64,000 nucleotides of DNA from assembly GCF_029478095.1 (NCBI RefSeq), contig NZ_JAKOAV010000003.1, positions 1 to 64,000 on the forward strand, in the 5' to 3' direction. A program made the translations under genes and the position numbers. Of this stretch, positions 7,369 through 16,204 are shown piece after piece; the stretch's first letter is position 1, and each line of letters starts with the position of its first letter. The notes under the pieces were generated by a model. That model was given only the letters and a program-made list of their open reading frames with translations. It was not told the DNA's origin and made no database searches. Source of the DNA: Pelotomaculum isophthalicicum JI (GTDB taxonomy: Bacteria > Bacillota > Desulfotomaculia > Desulfotomaculales > Pelotomaculaceae).

Positions 7369-7439
7369 AACTGCGTGGAATACAGGCTTAAAGACTGCAA
7401 ATCCTCCATTCCCCGGTTCAAATCCGGGAGTCGCCTCCA
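7369..7439 (+). pseudogene. Degenerate tRNA-Cys (GCA), 3' portion intact
   Basis: The T-arm (CCCGG-TTCAAAT-CCGGG), an acceptor 3' strand AGTCGCC, discriminator T and an encoded CCA (7437-7439) are perfect. An anticodon loop with GCA at 7397-7399 and the 3' half of the anticodon stem are also present. The 5' half is broken. AAAAACT replaces the expected GGCGACT acceptor strand, and the anticodon stem cannot pair fully. An intact 3' end with a lost 5' half is what integrase attachment at a tRNA gene leaves behind. It lies at the right edge of the mobile-looking zone. Confidence 0.6.
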
Positions 7440-7511
7440 CGTAAAGCCGGGAAAGCGTAACATGTAATCCAGTTTCAACTATATGCTGTTATGATAAATA
7501 TACGTTACTTG

Positions 7512-8608
7512 CTAGGTCACATGATGTCCTCGCCGAGGTGATACGTTCGGTTTCAAGTGTTCCTTTTCCGTTTCGTTAAGTATTTGATATGCCTTAATCA
7601 AGTCAGCATAAAACGTCTCTGCCATATCCCGACTGAAGGTTTCTCTGACAACAACCCTCATCACAGTCATATCATCGGTGTTATCCGGGAGGTTGTAAGC
7701 CGGCAGCATCCAACCTCTTTCACGTAGTTTTTGCGATAATTGGAAGGGGGTAAAGTCAGGGGTATTTTTAAATCTAAATGTTATAATAGGGAGTTCTAGA
7801 TTATTTACCAACTCAAATATATCGGAGTCGGTGAGTTTATTCGCCAGATATCTGGCATTATCCATGCAGTTATTCATAACATTAGTATAGCCGGATTGTC
7901 CCAGATGCAGAAGGTTATAATACTGGGCCAGCACCATACCGGAACCCCGGGAAAAATTCAGGGTATAAGTTGGCATGGTGTCACCCAGATAGTTGACATA
8001 GAATATTAAATCTTCAGGTAAATCAGTATGGTTTTTGAATATCAGCCAACCAACTCCCGGATAAACGAGTCCGAATTTATGTCCCGATACATTGATGGAT
8101 CTTACCTGGGGCAAACGGAAATCCCATTCCAGTTGGGGATTAATAAAAGGCAAAATAAAACCGGCACTAGCGGCATCTACATGAATCGGGATATCCAAAC
8201 CTTTATTTTCTTTAACCTGGACTAGTAAATCATTTATTTCCTTAACGGGTTCACAAGCCCCGGTAAAAGTAGTTCCCATAATAGCACCGACACAGATTGT
8301 ATTTTCATCGATCCGTTCCATAACTGACTTAGCATCGATGCAAAATCGGTCTTTTTCCATGGGTATAATCCTGGGCTCAACATCAAAATATCTCGCAAAT
8401 TTATTCCAGCAGATGTGAGTTCAAAAGCGGTTCGGCCATCAAAATGTAATGCATCATGTATCAATTGGTAGGCGGCATTTGCCGGCATTCCATCCCTTGG
8501 TATGCGGTACTTGGGGATACTTTCTGTGAAATACCTCATGCTGTAGGTTGGTGATATCTCCTGTTTTGTCTCGGATATCTCAGGTGGATTTACTTTTTTC
8601 GCCAACAT
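7512..8608 (-). pseudogene. gadB: Glutamate decarboxylase with internal deletion
   Basis: Reading leftwards, the first 50-60 codons match the GadB N-terminus (IPRDGMPANAAYQLIHDALH, then FDGRTAFELT). The sequence then jumps, in a different frame, to HICWNKFARYFDVEPRIIPM and continues to the normal C-terminus. It includes the pyridoxal-phosphate lysine motif INVSGHKFGL. Compared with E. coli GadB (466 residues) about 100 residues are missing at the junction near 8410, including part of the cofactor site. Deletion plus frameshift means no working enzyme. The second half alone remains open for 282 codons. Intact GadB converts glutamate to GABA in acid resistance. Confidence 0.9.
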
Positions 8609-8921
8609 AACAATTACTCCTTTTAGCTCAATATCTTATAAAATAACTACAGCGATTACTGGATCTTTTGAACACTATTAGATTGTTTATTGATGATCAT
8701 ATTGTTTTCCAAATAGTGCACTTTATTCACACTACAACTTATATTTAATTGTGCTTATACCGAAAATCCGAAAATAGGTACCAAATTCCTTTTATCAAAT
8801 TAGGATTAAAAAGAATCTTGATCAAGGTATACCGTGTCCTGGTTCAGCAATTTATCAATCTTCGTGGTAACATTTGGCACCATAATTGTATAAAATAATC
8901 AAAAAAGGATGGTGCCTAATT
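8609..8921. other. Intergenic region between divergent genes
   Basis: AT-rich, no gene seen. It must contain the former gadB promoter region and the promoter of the YmaF-family gene. I see no clear operator or riboswitch. Confidence 0.4.
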
Positions 8922-9203
8922 ATGCATACGCATAATTTCTATGGGGGAACGTCATATGATGACGGCCATATGCATTTGTATCAAGGGACTACTACTCCAT
9001 CCCCGGAGGGTCCATCACATACCCATCATATATATGTCAGGACAACAACAGAGCAAATGCATGACCATCTGATGGATGTTGAAACAGGACCGCCAATACC
9101 GATCCAATGGGGGCATGTCCATTATTTTTCTGGAACAACAAGTATTAATGGTGCTCACCCGCATTCACACCGTTTTGGAAATGTTACAAACCCTTCAAAA
9201 TAA
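8922..9203 (+). CDS. YmaF-family histidine-rich protein
   Basis: 93 residues from the ATG at 8922, chosen over an ATG 12 codons upstream because AAAGGATGGTG precedes it at the right distance. The sequence repeats the YmaF pattern three times: HTHNFYGGTSYDDGHMHLY, HTHHIYVRTTTEQMHDHL, and GHVHYFSGTTSINGAHPHSH. The many His residues could bind metal. YmaF is a small Bacillus/Clostridium family of unknown role. There is no signal peptide. The gene stands alone and is followed by a terminator at 9255-9288. Confidence 0.85.
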   Translation: MHTHNFYGGTSYDDGHMHLYQGTTTPSPEGPSHTHHIYVRTTTEQMHDHLMDVETGPPIPIQWGHVHYFSGTTSINGAHPHSHRFGNVTNPSK

Positions 9204-9254
9204 GAGCCTCATTCTGTGCAAATCTTTTTTATAATGAATAGACCAGCTAATAAA

Positions 9255-9288
9255 CAAAAACCCAGCCCATTGATGGACCGGGTTTTTG
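9255..9288 (+). terminator. Hairpin terminator
   Basis: CAAAAACCC pairs with GGGTTTTTG across a 16-base loop, and the T-run lies in the descending arm. It ends the YmaF-family transcript. Confidence 0.6.
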
Positions 9289-9420
9289 TCGAAGGAGTCT
9301 ATAGACAGTCGGTGCTGGTGTTTATATAACTTATGCCATTGGATTAATGTGGGTGCATGACCACAATTAACAATATTATCGCTCCTGCATATTATATAAA
9401 AAACGAAAGGAGTGATATAA

Positions 9421-9552
9421 ATGGCATTCGGCGTAGATGGCGCTGGTTGCGGCACAGGTTGTGGAACTGGCTTTGGTAGCCCGGCGTTCATCATCTTCTT
9501 GATTCTGATACTTCTCGTTTTTGGCGTGGGCTGCGGCTGCGGCTGTATTTAA
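9421..9552 (+). CDS. YjcZ-like tiny glycine/cysteine-rich membrane protein
   Basis: A 43-residue protein. Residues 1-20 are Gly/Cys rich (GAGCGTGCGTGFGSP), residues 22-36 are a hydrophobic helix (FIIFLILILLVFGVG), and it ends GCGCGCI. This layout matches the YjcZ/SscA group of tiny spore-associated membrane proteins, in which a glycine-rich segment precedes or follows one membrane helix. A strong ribosome binding site (AAAGGAG) lies 7-8 bases before the ATG, which supports a real gene despite its size. An inverted repeat (9587-9613) follows. A sporulation role is inference from the family. Confidence 0.7.
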   Translation: MAFGVDGAGCGTGCGTGFGSPAFIIFLILILLVFGVGCGCGCI

Positions 9553-9586
9553 ACTGTAAACCCCCAAATTGAAGACTGCGTTTGAT

Positions 9587-9613
9587 AACCACCGGTTCTA
9601 TGCACCGGTGGTT
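9587..9613 (+). terminator. Hairpin, probable terminator
   Basis: Ten-base perfect arms AACCACCGGT/ACCGGTGGTT around a 7-base loop lie downstream of the tiny YjcZ-like gene. The T-run is poor, so efficiency is uncertain. Confidence 0.5.
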
Positions 9614-9653
9614 ATAATATTATAAACATGTTAATGAAACCCCCCTTCATATC

Positions 9654-9770
9654 CCATTGGCTAAAGCACAAAAAGAAGGAATTAAAAAATCAAAGCTTGT
9701 GCCATTTGAATGCAGCGGTCACGGATTGTTCTGGGAAGAACGTGATAAATTTAGCAAGGAATTGACATAA
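9654..9770 (+). pseudogene. C-terminal fragment of an alpha/beta hydrolase
   Basis: The last 38 codons read PLAKAQKEGIKKSKLVPF followed by ECSGHGLFWEERDKF and end at TAA (9768-9770). The block SGHGLFxEExDKF with the catalytic-type His is the standard C-terminus of small alpha/beta hydrolases. The rest of the gene is absent, and upstream bases show no related frame. This is a gene relic. Confidence 0.55.
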
Positions 9771-9980
9771 TTTATAGGATAGAAAATAATTATATTTCTC
9801 CTGAATTATCCTGTTGGCTATCTTCTGTGTCTAATTTTATGTTTTAGCTAATTTTATTATAGATTACCAAGCATGTATATCAGTTTAGGAAACTGCTTTT
9901 ATAGGTTTAACTGACATTATTTATTACTTATAACGCCAAATGTTTTAACAAATAATAATTATATTAAAGGAGGTGATTTT

Positions 9981-10118
9981 TTGAGTAGATATGGAGATAA
10001 GAACAAATATAAGGGTAATGTTGTTCGCAAACCAGCTACTACAATAACTCCTGATTATGATTTCAGCACAAAAAAGAATAATAATGATGAGGACACTGAT
10101 ACAAAGGAAAATCAATAA
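9981..10118 (+). CDS. Tiny hydrophilic protein of unknown function
   Basis: 45 residues starting at TTG 9981, preceded by a near-perfect AAAGGAGGTGA ribosome binding site and followed by a good terminator (10128-10154). The protein is hydrophilic and probably disordered: SRYGDKNKYKGNVVRKPATT and then TKKNNNDEDTDTKENQ. The strong initiation and termination signals argue that it is expressed. Small acid- or charge-rich proteins like this are often spore components in Firmicutes, but I cannot assign it. Confidence 0.6.
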   Translation: MSRYGDKNKYKGNVVRKPATTITPDYDFSTKKNNNDEDTDTKENQ

Positions 10119-10127
10119 GGTTTTATA

Positions 10128-10154
10128 AAGCCGGGAAGCTAACACCCGGCTTTT
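10128..10154 (+). terminator. Rho-independent terminator
   Basis: AAAGCCGGG/CCCGGCTTT with a 9-base loop and a TTTTG tail, directly after the tiny gene at 9981. Confidence 0.75.
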
Positions 10155-10257
10155 GTTATCCAATGTTTATATATGCTTATTTAAATTTACGCAGGTGGTT
10201 TTACATTGATTTTACTTGGGCAAGAAACTAAGATAAGTATATAATGAAATTATAAAG

Positions 10258-10605
10258 ATGAACTGGGGGGGGAATCTTATCAATAGTAAAACAATAGCAG
10301 CTCTTATTTTAGGTATTATCGGTGGAGGGTTAGGACTTGCGGAGAATATATACCTTATTAAAATAAATACTTATTTCTGGTTTCCCTTATTGGTATATAT
10401 TTTGGGCACAATGGGGGCACTTCTTGTATTAGCGAATCCGGGTCTGGGCGGGGCGCTGATGATATTTGCCGCCGTTGGCGGAGCCTTTTCCATGCCCTCA
10501 AATGATTTTGTCATAGCTGTTACCTTATTGTTTGTCGCAGGAATAATCGCCACGAGAGAAAAACGGGTTAAATATAAAAAGAAAAGCTTTTCGAAACGAA
10601 AATAG
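10258..10605 (+). CDS. Small integral membrane protein
   Basis: 115 residues with about four hydrophobic segments: IAALILGIIGGGLGLAE, YFWFPLLVYILGTMGALLVL, GGALMIFAAVGGAF and FVIAVTLLFVAGIIA. A very basic tail follows (EKRVKYKKKSFSKRK), which should be cytoplasmic. The layout recalls DUF4064-type clostridial membrane proteins, but I would not assign it. No good ribosome binding site precedes the ATG; a run of eight G lies just inside the frame, so the start is uncertain. No operon partner. Confidence 0.6.
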   Translation: MNWGGNLINSKTIAALILGIIGGGLGLAENIYLIKINTYFWFPLLVYILGTMGALLVLANPGLGGALMIFAAVGGAFSMPSNDFVIAVTLLFVAGIIATREKRVKYKKKSFSKRK

Positions 10606-10632
10606 ATGGGTTAGTATGGCAATAGCTTCGGA

Positions 10633-10734
10633 TTAAGTCAGTGCCAGGTGTTCGTGCAGTATTGTCATCCATTCTTCTTTAGACCAATTAGGATTGATGC
10701 TGCTAAGGAATGCGGCGATTTCATCGGTGATTTT
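10633..10734 (-). pseudogene. C-terminal gene fragment
   Basis: On the minus strand an open frame of 33 codons reads KITDEIAAFLSSINPNWSKE and then EWMTILHEHLALT before the stop at 10633-10635. It looks like genuine protein sequence, but its upstream side is closed by TGA, so it is the tail of a lost gene. I do not recognise the parent family. Confidence 0.4.
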
Positions 10735-10871
10735 TCATTTTTTAGACAACCCCTGGAAAGGAATTTGTCACAAGCTATCGAATATACTTAATTTTAGGTT
10801 TACTAATAAGTAGATCACGTTAATAATATAAACCGTATTTTTAATACATCATTTTGGGAAGGGAGAAAAAA

Positions 10872-11663
10872 GTGGATTATAATTTGGTCAACAGCCGAAT
10901 TGTTTTCGAAACGGATGATATTATTGAAATGCTTGAAGACTTAATAGATGATTACGTATTGATTGAGCATTACTATGAGGAACAACTGATAGAAGCGCAA
11001 ATAATTTTTTTTGAGGATGTTGAGATTGATTACGAGCCCGGGGAGGCCGGTAAATTTTTTAAACCAGAGTATATTAAGGATGATTCCGATGACCCGGAAT
11101 TTTCATTATTACTAAGAAATAATTTTGCGACTAGTTTATATATCAACGGTTCACTGGTAGAAATAGAAATAGAAAACGGGCGTATAGTAGGTTTCGTCGG
11201 AAGCAGGGGTGAATTAATCCTGCGGACCGGGGATGATAGTTATGTCTTTTCCGCTTTATACAACCTTAAAATATTGCCTGAAGACGTGCCGGTGCTATTA
11301 AACGCTGTTATTGGAACACTCACGAATATTCATGATGAAATAACAAAAAACAAAATTGAAAATGAATCGTTTGCTATAATTTCCGGCGTATGTCTTATGG
11401 CAATATCAAAAATAAATGAACTTCCGTTGAATAACTTTGAGCTTAATCTATCACATGACGAGATGCTCTTATTGGGATTAGCGTTGAATCTTACTATTGA
11501 AAATACCGACAAGGATACGCAAAAAATTATTCGATCAGTGATGGAGCAAATTAAATCATACTTTCCGGAAATTGAACATATATCCCCGGAAAGTTTTGAA
11601 CCACCCCCCAATATGGGGCAGTTACTGGATTTCAAAAAACCCGAAAAACCACCCGGAAAGTGA
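10872..11663 (+). CDS. Acidic protein of unknown function upstream of cyclase fusion
   Basis: 263 residues from the GTG at 10872, chosen because GGGAAGGGAG precedes it; a TTG at 10854 would overlap that site. The protein is strongly acidic (DDIIEMLEDLIDDYVLIEHY; SDDPEFSLL), with beta-rich middle parts (NFATSLYINGSLVEIEIENG) and a proline-rich C-terminus (FKKPEKPPGK). There is no membrane helix, signal peptide, nuclease or protease motif that I can see. It ends about 90 bases before the cyclase/NTase fusion gene in the same direction, so the two are probably one transcript. A partner role is inference only. Confidence 0.6.
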   Translation: MDYNLVNSRIVFETDDIIEMLEDLIDDYVLIEHYYEEQLIEAQIIFFEDVEIDYEPGEAGKFFKPEYIKDDSDDPEFSLLLRNNFATSLYINGSLVEIEIENGRIVGFVGSRGELILRTGDDSYVFSALYNLKILPEDVPVLLNAVIGTLTNIHDEITKNKIENESFAIISGVCLMAISKINELPLNNFELNLSHDEMLLLGLALNLTIENTDKDTQKIIRSVMEQIKSYFPEIEHISPESFEPPPNMGQLLDFKKPEKPPGK

Positions 11664-11752
11664 ATTTTAAATAAATATTATAAAGAGGAAAAAAACCTGT
11701 CGTGTGAAATATGTATATTAACTGCTCTATGGCAACGGAGGTGGAAAGAACC

Positions 11753-13327
11753 GTGACAGAATCCTTATATGATCAATATCAGGGACTAGGCGTTTTGGAA
11801 ACAGTATGTGTGGCTTTTTTTGATCTTGTTGATTCAACACATTTAAAGAAACAGATGGGGCAGCTAAAGGGAGTGGACCTGGCATTAAAACACAATCAGG
11901 TTGCGGCAGAGGTCTGCCAGCGATTTAATGGTAGAATAATTAAACATATCGGGGATTCCATCATGGTTGTTTTTAAAATTCCACTGGAAGGTATCCTCGC
12001 GTCAATCGAATTTATTCAAGCAATACATATGAATCAGTATCCTTTTCGTACCAAGGTTGGGTTGGTTCATGGCATTGCTAAAAAGGTCGACATCAACGGA
12101 TTGGATTATCTGGGAAATACTGTTGACCGGAGCGCCCGGCTAACTAGCCAGTCACTCCCCAATCAAATATTAACGGACGAAACAACAATGGATATGATCA
12201 AACCCTTTCTGATGGACTTTAATCAATTAATTTCCCGGTTTGTTGGCATGCGTGAGTTGAAAGGTATCGGTGGCATTCCTGTTTATGAGCTGTCTCTGGA
12301 GAGTATTGGTTTTGTTGAGGAAGAGGCTATTGTTCCCGAGGTGCAGTTTAGCGCATCTAATGGTGTTACAGGTGTGATTAGTAAAAAAGCGCAAAAAGCC
12401 GCCTCTCGCGTTAGAATTGAATTGCCCCCGTTGGCAGGGCAAACGCCGGTGACGTGCGAGGTCAAAGATAAGATACTGGGCAAGATGCTGGAACAATGGA
12501 CATTGAAGAAAGAGGATTTAGAAAATATAGCTATCGGGTACCAAAATATAAGTCATACTTTTGAAAAAGCCTATGACTTGAATATAGCGAGGCTGGCTTT
12601 TAGCGGCACATTCGCGCGTGGTTCGATGATAAAACCGTTGGAACCGGTAGATTTGATTACGGTGATGACACCTCCTTCAGACCAGTACCGTGATGTGGAA
12701 GAAACTGCGCGGGGTCTTGCGCACGTTCTATCTCAAGGATACCCTAATTCTATTACTATAAATAATAACAATTGTATTATTATTTCATTGCAGGGGATTG
12801 ATTTTTTAATTACGCCGGTACTTGCTGTAATTAATGGCGGACAGGGGCAGTTTATGGTTCCTAAGGGAGATTTCTGGGTAGCCGCCAACCCGGCAATCCC
12901 GGAACAGTGGATGGAGCAGGCGGTTAAGCGTAACGGTCCCACATTCTTGCCTTTTATTCGTTTACTAAAAATGTGGCAACGGATTAACTGCACGGTGCTT
13001 AAATCTTTTCACCTTGAGCTGCTAACTGATTTCATTGCTTCGCAAATCAAGCTGGAAATATCGTTTGAATCAATTTATCAATGGTTTAGATATGCATATA
13101 ATTATTACGGCAAAATAAAGAAGCCATACATTCTTGATCCCAGTAAATCGAATACTTATATAGACGAGTATATATTTGCCAGTTCACCGGTTTTTAAAAT
13201 TTTTTCTACTAATATAACAAATGCTTTTAACACGGCAATTCAAGGTGTCACATATTATCGTTCAGGAAAGAAAGAAAAATCTATGGCTAAGTGGAAAGAA
13301 CTTTTTGGGGAATACTGGCTGGCATGA
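11753..13327 (+). CDS. Class III nucleotidyl cyclase fused to CD-NTase-like domain
   Basis: 524 residues from GTG 11753, which follows GGAGGTGG; an ATG at 11711 would add 14. Residues about 20-180 are a class III adenylate/guanylate cyclase domain. Metal-binding Asp lie in AFFDLVDST and KHIGDSIMVVF, the substrate Lys is three residues before that GD, and DYLGNTVDRSARL holds the transition-state Arg with Asn changed to Asp. Residues about 240-510 have the OAS/cGAS-like (CD-NTase) fold: SGTFARGSMIKPLEPVDL, ISLQGIDFLITP, and FIRLLKMWQR with LKSFHLELL. By eye the first and third catalytic acids of the NTase are Pro and Leu. That half may therefore bind rather than make nucleotides. Not in an obvious CBASS or Pycsar operon. 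Confidence 0.85.
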   Translation: MTESLYDQYQGLGVLETVCVAFFDLVDSTHLKKQMGQLKGVDLALKHNQVAAEVCQRFNGRIIKHIGDSIMVVFKIPLEGILASIEFIQAIHMNQYPFRTKVGLVHGIAKKVDINGLDYLGNTVDRSARLTSQSLPNQILTDETTMDMIKPFLMDFNQLISRFVGMRELKGIGGIPVYELSLESIGFVEEEAIVPEVQFSASNGVTGVISKKAQKAASRVRIELPPLAGQTPVTCEVKDKILGKMLEQWTLKKEDLENIAIGYQNISHTFEKAYDLNIARLAFSGTFARGSMIKPLEPVDLITVMTPPSDQYRDVEETARGLAHVLSQGYPNSITINNNNCIIISLQGIDFLITPVLAVINGGQGQFMVPKGDFWVAANPAIPEQWMEQAVKRNGPTFLPFIRLLKMWQRINCTVLKSFHLELLTDFIASQIKLEISFESIYQWFRYAYNYYGKIKKPYILDPSKSNTYIDEYIFASSPVFKIFSTNITNAFNTAIQGVTYYRSGKKEKSMAKWKELFGEYWLA

Positions 13328-13414
13328 AGTCATGGTGAGACGGTTATGCTTGCTCTTGATGCTTTAACTTATTAAAATGATGAAGAGCAATATTATAAAA
13401 CCGGAGGGGTAAAC

Positions 13415-13714
13415 TTGTACTCTGGGAAATTAAAGGAAGAAATCCTGGATAAGCTTTTTGAAGCCATATTAGTTTTAAAAGATATTGACGAATGCTACCA
13501 GTTCTTTGAGGATCTTTGCACAGTCGCAGAACTTAAGTCGTTGGCCCAAAGGCTTGAGGTGGCTAAAATGCTCGTGGAAAACCGGACTTACGGAGAAATT
13601 ACTCAATACACCGGGGCCAGTACGGCAACAATCAGCCGGGTAAAAAGGGCTCTTAATTACGGAGCTGATGGATATAAATTGGTTTTGGAGCGGTTGGGTG
13701 AAGATTTTTCTTGA
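13415..13714 (+). CDS. yerC: YerC/YecD-family TrpR-like regulator
   Basis: 99 residues, the typical family length. The sequence LCTVAELKSLAQRLEVAKML, ENRTYGEITQYTGASTATIS and RVKRALNYGADGY is the Trp-repressor-type helix-turn-helix with the TGxSxATISRVxR recognition helix. The TTG start follows GGAGGGG. Members of this group sit beside histidine genes in several Peptococcaceae and are proposed as histidine-responsive repressors (HisR). The position 66 bases before hisD fits that role. The operator is not identified. Confidence is high for family and moderate for histidine control. Confidence 0.88.
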   Translation: MYSGKLKEEILDKLFEAILVLKDIDECYQFFEDLCTVAELKSLAQRLEVAKMLVENRTYGEITQYTGASTATISRVKRALNYGADGYKLVLERLGEDFS

Positions 13715-13780
13715 CAGGTAGCAGAGGGGAATTTATTATTTTATTATAGCATTGCTTTAACGTATTAAAGGAGTATCAAG

Positions 13781-15106
13781 ATGAAACATGAAATAGTAAA
13801 GATAGTTAAGGCTGGAGATTCCCTACTGGATAAAATATTCATCAGGAAGATGGATAATCAGGCGGAAATCGCCCTCCAGGTCGCCCGTATTATCGCTTCA
13901 GTACAAGCCAGGGGTGACGAGGCTGTAGGCGATTTTAACGCCGCTTTCGGCGGGAGCAGGCTTACACCGGGGGAACTTAGGGTTACTAATGATGAAGTGG
14001 AGGCTGCTTACCGGTTAGTCGACGATAGTTTTCTCGATGCGCTTCGTATTGCTTTACATAATATCACCGCTTTCCATAACAGGCAATTACAGCAATCATG
14101 GTTCGATACAGGCGGTAATGGAGTTGTTTTAGGTCAAATGGTCAGGCCTTTACGCCGTGTAGGCATTTATGTTCCCGGCGGCAAAGCGTCTTATCCGTCA
14201 TCAGTGTTGATGAACGCGGTGCCGGCAAGGGTTGCCGGAGTTCAAGAAATCGCTATGGTTACTCCGCCTGCCGTCGATGGAAAAATAGACCCCCATACTT
14301 TAGTCGCGGCGGCTGAGGCAGGGGTGAATGAGATTTATAAAATGGGCGGAGCGCAAGCAATTGCGGCCCTGGCTTACGGGACGGCTGTTGTTCCCAAAGT
14401 TGATAAAATCACTGGTCCAGGCAACATTTACGTTACTCTAGCCAAGCAACAAGTTTATGGACTGGTGGATATCGATATGTTGGCCGGGCCGAGTGAGGTG
14501 CTGGTTATTGCCGACGATACCGCCAACCCGTCATTCGTGGCTGCCGACTTGCTGTCGCAGGCCGAACATGATGAAATGGCTTCAGTGGTTTTGTTGACCC
14601 CCTGCGGTGAGCTGGCGTTCAAAGTACAAGCGGAAGTATTTAGCCAGGCGTCGCTGCTTTCCAGAAAAGAGATAATTGAAAAATCCCTGGAAAATTACGG
14701 AGCTATAGTTGTTACCGAAAACCTGGATCAGGCTTTTGACCTGGCCAACCGCTTTGCTCCGGAACACCTGGAGTTAATGATCTCTGAGCCGTTTAATTGG
14801 CTATACAAAGTGGAAAATGCCGGCGCTGTTTTCTTGGGACGCCACACTCCCGAGCCGGTTGGCGACTACGTGGCGGGACCGAACCATGTTCTTCCGACGG
14901 GAGGCACGGCACGGTTTTACTCAGCTCTAGGTGTGGATTCTTTTATTAAGAAAACCAGTTTAATCTCTTATACACAGGCTGGTTTGAATGAAGTAGGCGG
15001 CGCCATAGTCAAGCTGGCGGAAGTTGAAGGCTTAACAGCCCATGCCAACTCTGTACGGGTAAGGATGCTTGAGCACGTAGCAATTAAAGAAAATGAGGGT
15101 TCATAA
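13781..15106 (+). CDS. hisD: Histidinol dehydrogenase
   Basis: 441 residues, full length (E. coli 434). It catalyses the last two steps of histidine synthesis, histidinol to histidine, with NAD and zinc. Visible marks are [20 protein letters not shown], the [13 protein letters not shown] and [10 protein letters not shown] motifs, [23 protein letters not shown], and the zinc/catalytic stretch [14 protein letters not shown]. The gene is the first of the his structural genes here and abuts hisC (one base between stop and start). ATG follows AAAGGAG. hisG and hisZ, normally upstream, are not in the window. Confidence 0.97.
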   Translation: MKHEIVKIVKAGDSLLDKIFIRKMDNQAEIALQVARIIASVQARGDEAVGDFNAAFGGSRLTPGELRVTNDEVEAAYRLVDDSFLDALRIALHNITAFHNRQLQQSWFDTGGNGVVLGQMVRPLRRVGIYVPGGKASYPSSVLMNAVPARVAGVQEIAMVTPPAVDGKIDPHTLVAAAEAGVNEIYKMGGAQAIAALAYGTAVVPKVDKITGPGNIYVTLAKQQVYGLVDIDMLAGPSEVLVIADDTANPSFVAADLLSQAEHDEMASVVLLTPCGELAFKVQAEVFSQASLLSRKEIIEKSLENYGAIVVTENLDQAFDLANRFAPEHLELMISEPFNWLYKVENAGAVFLGRHTPEPVGDYVAGPNHVLPTGGTARFYSALGVDSFIKKTSLISYTQAGLNEVGGAIVKLAEVEGLTAHANSVRVRMLEHVAIKENEGS

Positions 15107-15107
15107 G

Positions 15108-16187
15108 ATGAGATCAGTTTTTGATATTAATACCTTGATTCGTGACGACTTAAAAACATTAATTCCATATGATGCTCCTGCCTACCCTGACATAATCAGA
15201 CTGGCCGATAATGAAAATCCTTACGATTTCCCTGCTGAAGTAACAAACCAAATCTTCCAAAGTATTTTTTCGCAGGACTTTAATCGCTATCCGGATACAA
15301 ATGCCGTCAAGCTGCGCGAAAAACTGTCGGCTTATACCGGTGTTGCTCCGGAGAACATCATGATCGGCAACGGCTCGGACGAACTTATCCTGACGGTAAT
15401 GCTTGCTTTTGGCGCAGGGGCGGCGTTCGCAGTGGCAACTCCGACCTTTTCCATGTACGGAATACACGGGCGTATCGCGTTGTCCAGGGAATTAAAGGTT
15501 CCCCGCCTTGAGGATTTTAGTGTCGATGTCAAGTCATTAATTAAAACAGCGGCAAAACCCGAGGTAAAAATTGTTGTTATTTGCAATCCCAATAGCCCGA
15601 CCGGAAACGCTGTTCCATTAAATATTATTGAGGAGATCCTGGCAAATACCAATGCCGTAGTGGTGGTGGACGAGGCCTATGGAGAGTTCGGCGGTGAAAC
15701 CAGCACTCCGTTATTAACAAAGTACCCTAATTTGGTTATCCTTCGGACGTTCTCCAAAGCTCTCAGCATGGCCGGCATGCGGGTAGGATATCTCCTGGCA
15801 CGCGGACCGGTTATGACAGAGTTGCTTAAAGCAAAACCGCCGTATAACATTAATTCTTTTTCCCAGGCGGCGGCCAGGGCTGTGATTGACAACCTGCCGC
15901 TTTTCCAGGAAAGAGTAAGAAAGATCCTGGCGGATAGAGAATACCTTTTTTCCGCAATGGCTGGGTTGCCCGGTATAGAGGTGTTTCCCACCGAGACCAA
16001 CTTTATTTTGTTTCGCACCATGCTGCCGTCGGAAAAGGTTTACGACGGTCTTCTGGAACGTGGAGTTTTAATCCGCTATTTGGATGATCCGGCCTTGTCA
16101 CGCTGTCTCCGGGTGACGGTGGGGACCGGGCGGGAAAACGAGGTGTTCCTGAAGGCTCTCGACGATATCCTAAAGTCGCAAATTTAG
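15108..16187 (+). CDS. hisC: Histidinol-phosphate aminotransferase
   Basis: 359 residues from ATG 15108, just after the hisD stop and with GAGGG upstream; an in-frame GTG at 15093 overlaps hisD and is less likely. It is a class I/II aminotransferase that converts imidazole-acetol phosphate and glutamate to histidinol phosphate. Seen: DNENPYDFP near the start, [10 protein letters not shown], the [11 protein letters not shown] turn, [12 protein letters not shown], the pyridoxal lysine in [17 protein letters not shown], and the C-terminal [11 protein letters not shown] with substrate Arg. It is part of the continuous his operon. Confidence 0.96.
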   Translation: MRSVFDINTLIRDDLKTLIPYDAPAYPDIIRLADNENPYDFPAEVTNQIFQSIFSQDFNRYPDTNAVKLREKLSAYTGVAPENIMIGNGSDELILTVMLAFGAGAAFAVATPTFSMYGIHGRIALSRELKVPRLEDFSVDVKSLIKTAAKPEVKIVVICNPNSPTGNAVPLNIIEEILANTNAVVVVDEAYGEFGGETSTPLLTKYPNLVILRTFSKALSMAGMRVGYLLARGPVMTELLKAKPPYNINSFSQAAARAVIDNLPLFQERVRKILADREYLFSAMAGLPGIEVFPTETNFILFRTMLPSEKVYDGLLERGVLIRYLDDPALSRCLRVTVGTGRENEVFLKALDDILKSQI

Positions 16188-16204
16188 TTTGAAAGGTGAA
16201 TCTT

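Noticed and set aside
7369-7439. A complete functional tRNA-Cys gene
   Set aside because: The 5' acceptor strand does not pair with AGTCGCC and the anticodon stem is broken, so only the 3' part is convincing.
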